A stretch of DNA of 64,000 nt, from assembly GCF_932526225.1 (NCBI RefSeq), contig NC_064036.1, positions 3,411,501 to 3,475,500 of the forward strand. The letters run 5' to 3'. Below are positions 1-10,500 of the stretch, in pieces. This DNA is from Nematostella vectensis (taxonomy: Eukaryota; Cnidaria; Anthozoa; Actiniaria; Edwardsiidae). The position numbers and the translations under genes are program-made. Numbering within the stretch: position 1 is the stretch's first letter; every line of letters starts with the position of its first letter. The notes under the pieces are model-generated. The model was not told the origin of the DNA, ran no database searches, and saw only the letters and a list, made by a program, of their open reading frames with translations.

Positions 1-3000
1 GCTGACAAGGGGCTCTTTAATAACAAACGTGTGGCTAACAAGGGGCTCTTTAATAGCAAAACGTGTGGCTGACAAGGGGCTCTTTAATAACAAAGGTGTG
101 GCTGACAAGGGGCTATTTAATAACAAACGTGTGGCTGACAAGGGGCTCTTTAATAACAAAGGTGTGGCTGACAAGGGGCTCTTTAATAACAAACGTGTGG
201 CTGACAAGGGGCTCTTTCATAACAAAGGTGTGGCTGACAAGGGGCTATTTAATAACAAACGTGTGGCTGACAAGGCACTCTTTAATAACAAAGGTGTGGC
301 TGACAAGGGGCTCTTTAATAACAAAACGTGTGGCTGACAAGGGGCTCTTTAATAACAAAGGTGTGGCTGACAAGGGGCTATTTAATAACAAACGTGTGGC
401 TGACAAGGGGCTCTTTAATAACAAACGTGTGGCTGACAAGGGGCTCTTTAATAACAAAGGTGTGGCTGACAAGGGGCTCTTTAATAACAAACGTGTGGCT
501 GACAAGGGGCTCTTTAATAACAAACGTGTGGCTGACAAGGGGCTCTTTAATAACAAAGGTGTGGCTGACAAGGGGCTATTTAATAACAAACGTGTGGCTG
601 ACAAGGGGCTCTTTAATAACAAAGGTGTGGCTGACAAGGGGCTCTTTAATAACAAACGTGTGGCTGACAAGGGGCTCTTTAATAACAAACGTGTGGCTGA
701 CAAGGGGCTCTTTAATAACAAAGGTGTGGCTGACAAGGGGCTCTTTAATAACAAACGTGTGGCTGACAAGGGGCTCTTTAATAACAAAGGTGTGGCTGAC
801 AAGGGCTCTTTAATAACAAACGTGTGGCTGACAAGGGGCTCTTTAATAACAAACGTGTGGCTGACAAGGGGCTCTTTAATAACAAACGTGTGGCTGACAA
901 GGGGCTCTTTAATAACAAACGTGTGGCTGACAAGGGGCTCTTTAATAACAAACGTGTGGCTGACAAGGGGCTCTTTAATAACAAACGTGTGGCTGACAAG
1001 GGGCTCTTTAATAGCAAAACGTGTGGCTGACAAGGGGCTCTTTAATAACAAACGTGTGGCTGACAAGGGGCTCTTTAATAACAAAGGTGTGGCTGACAAG
1101 GGGCTCTTTAATAACAAACGTGTGGCTGACAAGGGGCTCTTAAATAACAAACGTGTGGCTGACAAGGGGCTATTTAATAACAAACGTGTGGCTGACAAGG
1201 GGCTCTTTAATAGCAAAACGTGTGGCTGACAAGGGGCTCTTTAATAACAAACGTGTGGCTGACAAGGGGCTCTTTAATAACAAACGTGTGGCTGACAAGG
1301 GGCTCTTTAATAGCAAAACGTGTGGCTGACAAGGGGCTCTTTAATAACAAACGTGTGGCTGACAAGGGGCTCTTTAATAACAAAGGTGTGGCTGACAAGG
1401 GGCTCTTTAATAACAAACGTGTGGCTGACAAGGGGCTCTTAAATAACAAACGTGTGGCTGACAAGGGGCTATTTAATAACAAACGTGTGGCTGACAAGGG
1501 GCTCTTTAATAGCAAAACGTGTGGCTGACAAGGGGCTCTTTAATAACAAACGTGTGGCTGACAAGGGGCTCTTTAATAACAAACGTGTGGCTGACAAGGG
1601 GCTCTTTAATAACAAAACGTGTGGCTGACAAGGGGCTCTTAAATAACAAACGTGTGGCTGACAAGGGGCTATTTAATAACAAACGTGTGGCTGACAAGGG
1701 GCTCTTTAATAGCAAAACGTGTGGCTGACAAGGGGCTCTTTAATAACAAACGTGTGGCTGACAAGGGGCTCTTTAATAACAAACGTGTGGCTGACAAGGG
1801 GCTATTTAATAACAAACGTGTGGCTGACAAGGGGCTCTTTAATAGCAAAACGTGTGGCTGACAAGGGGCTCTTTAATAACAAACGTGTGGCTGACAAGGG
1901 GCTCTTAAATAACAAACGTGTGGCTGACAAGGGGCTATTTAATAACAAACGTGTGGCTGACAAGGGGCTCTTTAATAGCAAAACGTGTGGCTGACAAGGG
2001 GCTCTTTAATAACAAACGTGTGGCTGACAAGGGGCTCTTTAATAACAAACGTGTGGCTGACAAGGGGCTCTTTAATAGCAAAACGTGTGGCTGACAAGGG
2101 GCTCTTTAATAACAAACGTGTGGCTGACAAGGGGCTCTTTAATAACAAAGGTGTGGCTGACAAGGGGCTCTTTAATAACAAACGTGTGGCTGACAAGGGG
2201 CTCTTAAATAACAAACGTGTGGCTGACAAGGGGCTATTTAATAACAAACGTGTGGCTGACAAGGGGCTCTTTAATAGCAAAACGTGTGGCTGACAAGGGG
2301 CTCTTTAATAACAAACGTGTGGCTGACAAGGGGCTCTTTAATAACAAACGTGTGGCTGACAAGGGGCTCTTTAATAACAAAACGTGTGGCTGACAAGGGG
2401 CTCTTTAATAACAAAGGTGTGGCTGACAAGGGGCTATTTAATAACAAAGGTGTGGCTGACAAGGGGCTCTTAAATAACAAACGTGTGGCTGACAAGGGGC
2501 TCTTTAATAACAAACGTGTGGCTGACAAGGGGCTCTTTAATAACAAACGTGTGGCTGACAAGGGGCTCTTTAATAACAAAGGTGTGGCTGACAAGGGGCT
2601 CTTTAATAACAAAGGTGTGGCGAACTGGGGCTCTTTAATAAAAAAACGTGTGGCTGACAAGGGGCTCTTTAATAACAAAGGTGTGGCTGACAAGGGGCTC
2701 TTTAATAACAAACGTGTGGCTGACAAGGGGCTCTTTAATAACAAAGGTGTGGCCGACAAGGGGCTCTTTAATAACAAAGGTGAAGCTGACAAGGGGCTCT
2801 TTAATGACAAAGGTGAGGCTGACAAGGGGCTCTTTAATAACAAACGTGTGGCTGACAAGGGGCTCTTTAATAACAAAGGTGTGGCTGACAAGGGGCTCTT
2901 TAATAACAAAGGTGTGGCTGACATGGGGCTCTTTAATAACAAACGTGTGGCTGACAAGGGGCTCTGTAATAACAAAGGTGTGGCTGACAAGGGGCTCTTT

Positions 3001-3605
3001 AATAACAAAGGTGTGGCTGACAAGGGGCTCTTTAATAACAAAACGTGTGGCTGACAAGGGGCTCTTTAATAACAAACGTGTGGCTGACAAGGGGCTCTTT
3101 AATAACAAAACGTGTGGCTGACAAGGGGCTCTTTAATAACAAAACGTGTGGCTGACAAGGGGCTCTTTAATAACAAAACGTGTGGCTGACAAGGGGCTCT
3201 TTAATAACAAAACGTGTTGCTGACAAGGGGCTCTTTAATAACAAAGGTGTGGCTGACAAGGGGCTCCTTAATAACAAACGTGTGGCTGACAAGGGGCTCT
3301 TTAATAACAAAACGTGTGGCTGACAAGGGGCTCTTTAATAACTAAGGTGTGGCCGACAAGGGGCTATTTAATAACAAAGGTGTGGCTGACAAGGGGCTCT
3401 TTAATAACAAACGTGTGGCTGACAAGGGGCTCTTTAATAACAAAGGTGTGGCTGACAAGGGGCTCTTTAATAACAAACGTGTGGCTGACAAGGGGCTCTT
3501 TAATAACAAACGTGTGGCTGACAAGGGGCTCTTTAATAACAAAGGTGTGGCTGACAAGGGGCTCTTTAATAACAAAGGTGTGGCTGACAAGGGGCTCTGT
3601 AATAA
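1..3605. repeat. 33-bp minisatellite, about 108 copies
   Basis: Head-to-tail copies of a 33-bp unit built around GTGTGGCTGACAAGGGG and CTCTTTAATAACAAA fill the whole stretch and run off the left edge. Because 33 is a multiple of three, several frames stay open on both strands (for example the 11-residue period RVADKGLFNNK on the plus strand). Units with one extra A (AACAAAACG or AGCAAAACG, 34 bp) shift the frame, so long open frames are a by-product of the period and not evidence for a gene. Point variants (CTATTT, CTCTTA, AATAGC, AAGGTG/AACGTG) are arranged in blocks that recur, giving a higher-order structure. The array stops at 3605 in AT-rich unique sequence. Confidence 0.97.
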
Positions 3606-3974
3606 ATTAAATTATACAACGACCCTCGTAAATCGCGCGCTCTGATTGGTCAAGCGTCTGTGTCATTAGAGGACACACGCACACATTTTTTTATAAAACA
3701 AATAGCGAGTCATGAACAACAGTCACGCAACTCGACTACGTCTCGTTGCGTACTTTTGTGTTCATAAGAGGCCGTGACGTCATCTGTGCATCTATTAGAG
3801 GGCAGACGCACAAAAAATTAGATCTATTTGTTTGACTTGTGATGTGACAAATAACCAAGCTACACTTACCACGGTTTTTCTTCATCTTCGTGATTAAAAG
3901 ATGCAAATGATGACGTAGAAGAGAGGGATTTAGTTCTCTGGAATATGAAAAGGAACAAAAATCAGTAGGCGAAG
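3606..3974. other. Spacer between two tandem arrays, no gene seen
   Basis: AT-rich and mixed sequence without a credible coding frame. It contains a CRE-like TGACGTCA at about 3775-3782 and nothing else I can support. Confidence 0.5.
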
Positions 3975-4390
3975 CGAACCTGTCACGTGATAAACACCCA
4001 AAGGGACTAGACCTTTTTAGCAATGGGATCCTGTCACGTGATAAACACCCAAAGGGTCTAGACCTCTTTAGCAATGCAAACCTGTCACGTGATAAATACC
4101 CAAAGGGACTAGACCTCTTTAGCAATGCGAACCTGTCACGTGATAAACACCCAATGGGACTAGACCTCTTTAGCAATGGGATCCTGTCACGCAATAAAAA
4201 CCCAATGGGACTAGACCTCTTTAGCAATGGGATCCTGTCACGTGATAAACACCCAAAGGGACTAGACCTCTCTAGCAATGGGATCCTGTCACGTGATAAA
4301 CACCTAAAGGGACTAGACCTCTTTAGCAATGGGATCCTGTCACGTGATAAATACCCAATGGGTCTAGACCCTTCTAGCAATGGATCTTCC
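3975..4390. repeat. 51-bp tandem array with an E-box in most units
   Basis: About eight copies of a 51-bp unit, each beginning CCTGTCACGTGATAAA and ending near TAGCAATGGGAT. Most units hold the palindromic E-box CACGTG inside TCACGTGA, which is the classical USF/MITF/TFE-type site; one unit (about 4188) has CACGCAAT instead and the last (about 4391) has CATGTGAT. The unit length is a multiple of three, which explains long open frames on both strands. The array lies just downstream of the last recognised exon of the minus-strand SNCAIP-like gene. Confidence 0.93.
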
Positions 4391-4547
4391 CATGTGATAG
4401 GTTGCTAGGGACCGGCGTTACATGTTGCTTGGGGATAGCGTTAAAACTGTTGGGTTACCACTGACAATGGGACTAGCATTTCTGGTTGCTAGGCCGGAGT
4501 TATCTGTTGCTAGGGACGGGGAATTTCGCTAACTACTTAGACTATGA

Positions 4548-7500
4548 TTATGTTGATGTTGATAAAGTTCTTACCGCAATTGTAGGGCCCAGGCTCTTAA
4601 CGTCAGTTACAATACGCGGTATTGAGTCATTCCTCACAATATGAGCCTGCTGTGCCTGTGGTACGCGATTTGACGTACCACGTGATGGTGACGTCACTCC
4701 ATGCCACGAGTATCTCGCCTGTCTGTCGTCGGAATCTCTGCGCCTTTGTGGTCTGTCTGCGCTAGCCTGCTTGTACCTGGAGGGTGTCTGGCGGTCATAT
4801 GTGTGCTCAAAGTCGCTATCTGAGCTAAACGGGCTCTCGGAGCTAAACACAGTCATTGGTCTAATTTTGTTTGATGAAGACACCGCGCTTGTAACGATTC
4901 TTTGAACGTTCGGTAATGGACGACCGGAAGTGTCTGTGCCTACTGGCATTCCTGTGGTACGGTGTGGAGACTGGGAACGAGAGGACCGCCTGGAGTCATC
5001 GTCTGTGGTAGAGCTTGACCGGCGACTGGAATCTGAAGACAAGAGATAGAGGGTAACCCGAAAACGCTTGCTTATTGTACCTATATGGACTGAATGGCTA
5101 TATGACGATATCAGAAGGAGATTCGCACTAAATGTGAGACTTATAATGCTGCGCGCGCTACCGTGTCTACCAATACGAAGTTTTAAGAAATTTAGCCAGT
5201 AAGGCATAGTTTAGACGCCGTTCTCTCCATTTACCGTTCCAAATTCAGATGCATGCAAATGAACCAAGTCGATTGTTTCATCTTAATTTGCATGCACATG
5301 AAAAGAAAAGCGTCTAAACTAGGCCTTAGTATGCGAAAACCACAGTTTTGGCTGACACAAACTTGATAACTAGAGGATTCCATCGTGCTCTGGTTTGCAC
5401 TCAAGTCTTTCTTTGCCTCGCTGATTGGATAGTGAAGTTAATGTCAGTCAGATAATACGTCTCAAGAACAATCAGTTATCAATCAGCTCAAGAACAATCA
5501 GTTATCAATCAGCCTTCAATGCGTCAACATGTCAGAACAATATAGCGGGACCTCGTGTTTAAGCTTCATAAAACGCCAACAGTGGCGGATCCCGGAGTTC
5601 AAAAACGGGGGGGACCAAGGGTTTTAAAAAAGGGGGTACCCGGATTTATTGCTTTTCTGTGGATTTTCTTATATTTCTTATTATTTTTAAGCAAAATATC
5701 TGACAATAGGGGGCCCCGGGCCCGCTCGGCCCACCCCTAGATCCACCCCTGGCCAAGGTGGCCACGCTAGCGCGCGTCGCATGTAACGCGACCTTCTAAA
5801 ATGTTTCAAAATTTTCCAGCAACACCTGAATTATTTCCAATGATGCCGGAAATATACTGAGCTACTTGTACCTTTCAGGTTATCATTGGGATGTATTCCC
5901 GGATGTACATCGTGACCCAAAGGGACGGAGGGATGTGACATATGGGTCGCGGGATTCTCTCGGGACACGGTATTCTCTCTGGATATGGAGCTAAAGCGAG
6001 TAGGTGGAAGCGGTGGCGACTTCTTGGCCGATGTTGTACGTTGTGGCGGCATGGCAGGAAGTGCACGCTGTCTTCTATTGCATTGAGAGACAAGGAAGTC
6101 ATGGATTCTTATATGGGTATCAAGCAAGAAAGAGGAAATTGTACTAAAATAATTAAAGTAATGCGAGAAAGAAAGCTGTTAACTTATGCATTTGGAGAAC
6201 AGAAAATGAGTGGAACTTTTGAATTGCTATTGAGCAAGAAAGTATTGTGTGTATGTATAAAATTAGTGAGTGATAAGGAAAAAAGCGGGGTCTTTTTTAT
6301 AGGCTTATCACATAAATAGGTTGTACTCATAATCATATGTCGCAATGCTTCATGGCTATCAAATAATCAGGGAAATGAGCGTAAATAAAAACAAATCCAG
6401 GTTTGGTGTTTCATGTGCTTGTAAACATTTACATGGCTTTCAGAGACCAGGATAAATTCCACTTTTTTCTAGGTCTACTAACTTGACTCGTCTGTCTGTT
6501 TGGCATCTCTGTGCCTTTCAGAGACCAGGATACATTCCACATTTTTCTAGATCTATTACCTTGACTCGTCTGTCTGTTTGGCATCTCCGTGCCTTTCAGA
6601 GACCAGGATACATTCCACTTTTTTCTAGATCTATTACCTTGACTCGTCTGTCTGTTTGGCATCTCTGTGCCTTTCAGAGACCAGGATACATTCCACTTTT
6701 TTCTAGATCTATTACCTTGACTCGTCTGTCTGTTTGGCATCTCCGTGCCTTTCAGAGACCAGGATACATTCCACTTTTTTCTAGATCTATTACCTTGACT
6801 CGTCTGTCTGTTTGGCATCTCCGTGCGCAGACCCAGGCCTACTAGACGTGCTATTGGCAGAGGAGGACTGGTGCAAGTTGTTTGGTATGGAGTGTCTCCT
6901 AAGACTGGTGCTGCGCTTGGCGCGCAAAGGTGCATGGGTAGAGAAGTCGTACATCTCCCTACAAACAAAACATCAACAAATAAATTTGGAAATATGTGGA
7001 TTATATAACCACAGTCATATAAGACATAACATATAAGACTAGCGCTAAAAAATTAATATTCGAGCATTTCGCCGTTTTAACCCGGGCCCAAATACAGAAA
7101 CAAAAATGTTGCCGCCCTACAGTCCGTTTCTTAACCCTGGAAGCGCTTCAACGAAACATCAACACCATCACACAGCCAAAATGTGCCAAATGGTATAGGT
7201 TCATGCAAACCTATCTACCACGCTGCCTCAACGGCGAAATGATCGAAGGGTGATTTTTGAGAACTAGTATCATTTATTTCGCATGTATGTGCATTATTAG
7301 GGCACAGATAAACGATAAGTAATTAAATAATTAGTCTAAGATATTGTTTGTCATAAAGGGCTTATTGTTTGTACGGAGGCGCTAACGTTTGTAAGAAGCA
7401 TGCAAATGACTCACAAAATACTATTGTTTGCACTTGCTGTAATAAAAATGTTAATGAATATTTCGTTTACTGTATTGATTGCGAGGTCTTGTATTATTGA

Positions 7501-10500
7501 TATTTTGTTTGTGTTATTGCTATGTATCAACGCGCAAATGAAAATAGATTTTTTTATTCCTGGTTGTCGAATAGTGTGAATGAATGTGAAGAAAATGCAA
7601 TTGTGTGCACTCAATTATGTAAAGTTCGTTAATGTATTTCCTTTTAGTTCGAATGATTTCACTTTCGTTTAAATGACAGTACATCGGCGTAAATGTTTGT
7701 AATTTTGGCTAAAATGAATGCGTATTTCTCGGTAATGAAAAGCAAAAGGTGTAGTAAGCCAACATCAGTCCAACATGTCAAATTCAAGGCCGAGAAAGAG
7801 AAAGATACTATTCATGTATTGACAAGGAATCGGACCAGTCTCTAGAGATTGATTCCTTAACATATTGATCATGATCATAGTTATTAAATATTTATTCTAT
7901 ATTCATAATTATCTGAAAATAATTATAATGAATCATCATCATCACCATCATCATCATGATAATTGCTCTTATCATAAAAGCTATCAGCCATAAATCTACA
8001 TAACAGGTATAACTCACCCGTCAATATCGGTGTTCTTTGGGCTTTCTCCATCGGGTGAGCTTTCCGTCCTCAGCCCCACGCCCCCATGTGTTTGTCGGTG
8101 ACAGGGAGGACTAAAACCAATATAGTGGGCGCTGCTGGCTGAGGCAGTACTACTGGTATCGCTCTGTGAATACAAGGGCAATGTGAGAATGGAGTTACCA
8201 AGGGACATATGAAATTTGGCGGATTGACTTAGATGACGCAGGCTATCTTATCCCTCTCTGATTACACTAACCTGGTCACCGCCGACTGCCTCGGGTCTGC
8301 AAGGCATGCTCATCCGAGAACGATCTTCAAGAACCTAGAAATGAACAATCAGTCGAAGAAGGCAGTAAGGCTATAAGGCTTTATGAGCAAGAGAAATAAT
8401 TGTATACATATTACTATCATTAAATGTGATATTAATTATTATTTGCATTGCTGTTTGAAACGTTTGGTTTGTTTTTTTGGTTCAATCTGTTTCACCAGAA
8501 GATGGACAGAATAAAAAGATCCGAAACGTTGGTATATTTTGCGTCTCTGTTTGAGAACAGGCGATCTGCTCTAAGGAATAATGTGACTTTTGGGGTGACA
8601 AACGCACGCTACAGCTTTTAGCGGCAAAATAACAACAAAATAACTTATTCAGTGCTTACAAATCTGCCAGGTATTTTTTTTTCAGAAAGGGCTTATTTTC
8701 ATTGATTGATGGCGCAAGCATTTATCTGTTTTTTTTTGGCGTGAATTAGCCACTTAAAAGGTCACGTAACTTCTTATTGCAAGCCGCCTATAGTAACATA
8801 CATCTAATCTCCGCCTGAGTTCTGCATTCTCCTGTCTGCATGAGTTCAGTTCCCGCGTTAACACCCCGACTCGCTCAGATAACACAAAGCACGACTCCAC
8901 CATGGCAAGGTACTTGGCACAACCGGTATGACCGGCTTTGAACGCGTAGTCAGCTGCCGTCCAACCATCTTTGTCCTTGACAGTGACGTCAGCATTGAAA
9001 TCGACAAGCGTCTGAAGGCACAGTAGATGTCCCTCTCGGGCCGCAAGGTGTTCTGGGGTCACTCCATTACTATCGGTTATGGCTGTGGAGTTAACATAAA
9101 AGTCATTTACCCTATGTATTTGATGCGTTCATATAACCTTTTTGGCGGACACTTTCTATTTTATTGATTCGATTGAATCCTTCAAACATCCCTGCGAACA
9201 TAGCGCAAAAAAGCGCAATGACGGTGCGAATACTTAAACGCCAAAAACGTTATGACTTGCGGATAATAAAACGCAAAAAAACGTAATGATGGTGCGGATA
9301 TTTAAACGCAAAAAAGGCACAATGACGGTGTGGATGTGATGAGGTGCGGATATTTTAACGCAAAAAAGCGTACTGACGGTACGGATATTTTAATATAGAT
9401 AAAGAAGTAGGGGGAAGGTTTTCATCCAAACGGTCTCACCTATGGATCGGTTGGCCCCTCGTAGCGCGGTCAGCAGGTACTTGAGGCATTCTTGCTGGCC
9501 TGCTTGCGCGGCGTAGTGCAAGAGTGTGAAAGAGTTCTTCTTCTCCAATTCCGCACGAGCCTCGGTGGACTCCAGGAGCCAAGACAAGCACTCCTGATGA
9601 CCGGACTAAGGACAACAAAACACAAAGTCAGCAACGCAATGGTTATTGTTCAAGAACGTTAAGTCAAGTGCGCTAGCGTTCAAAGTAGAACCCTCCGAAC
9701 TTGTTACCGCTACATCGATTTTGACATACTTTCCGTGTCATTTTTACCGTATAAATATAACTTAAAAAACGGATAACTCCGAACTCGTTACCACTACATC
9801 GATTTTGACATACTTTCCGTGTCATTTTTACCGTATAAATATAACTTAAAATACGGATAACTCCGAACTCGTTACCACTACATCGATTTTGACATACTTT
9901 CCGTGTTATTTTTACCGTATAAATATAACTTAAAATACGGATAACTCGAGGCCATTTTCAGCATCGAAAGATCTGGCTTCCCCCAGAGTTCTAGTTAGAG
10001 GGGTTTTACTGTAGTTAAAGAATATCGATCGGCTAGATCCCTTTGTTACCTTTACAATTGGAAATACAACGGTCGTTTGCAAGAAATCTTTAGAATTACA
10101 ACCCATGATTAAAGTCTGTTACTTGAACGATATTTGATCGAAAGTTTCACAGTGCCTTTCTTGAATAAGCCGATGGAAACCGACTGTTTGAGTGACTCGG
10201 TATTACGGGGTAGTGTCAAATGGCGGTCTTCTTAGAGTCGACGGGTTGCATGGTAACCAAGATAATATGAGGACGTAGAAATGATAGTACAGTACTTTAC
10301 CAATTCTTTCAACTACTACAACGATAACATGCGTTTTTTATTACTATTACTATTACTATTACTATTACTATTACTATTACTATTACTATTACTATTACTA
10401 TTAGCATAACACCACCTGTGTTGCCATGGCAGCAGGAGTTCTGCCGTCGCTGTTCTCTATAGCCAGGGCGTGCGCGGGCGCGTGCTTCACCAGCCACTGC

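Noticed and set aside
1-3605. Long open frames on both strands encoding 11-residue periodic peptides
   Set aside because: They follow from a 33-bp unit lacking stop codons; 34-bp units shift each frame and both strands are equally open, with no splice or start context.
1-3605. CRISPR-like array of 33-bp repeats
   Set aside because: Units are contiguous with no unique spacers, and the DNA is animal.
6429-6968. Minus-strand 179-codon frame with 26-residue repeats
   Set aside because: It is a shadow frame over the 78-bp array; the exon phase of the SNCAIP-like gene uses a different frame, which stops right after the donor.
8490-8560. GAAGATGG..CCGAAACGTTGG segment similar to Penelope-like or SINE tails
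   Set aside because: The GAAAC core is present but the stem is poor and no element body lies beside it; too weak to call.
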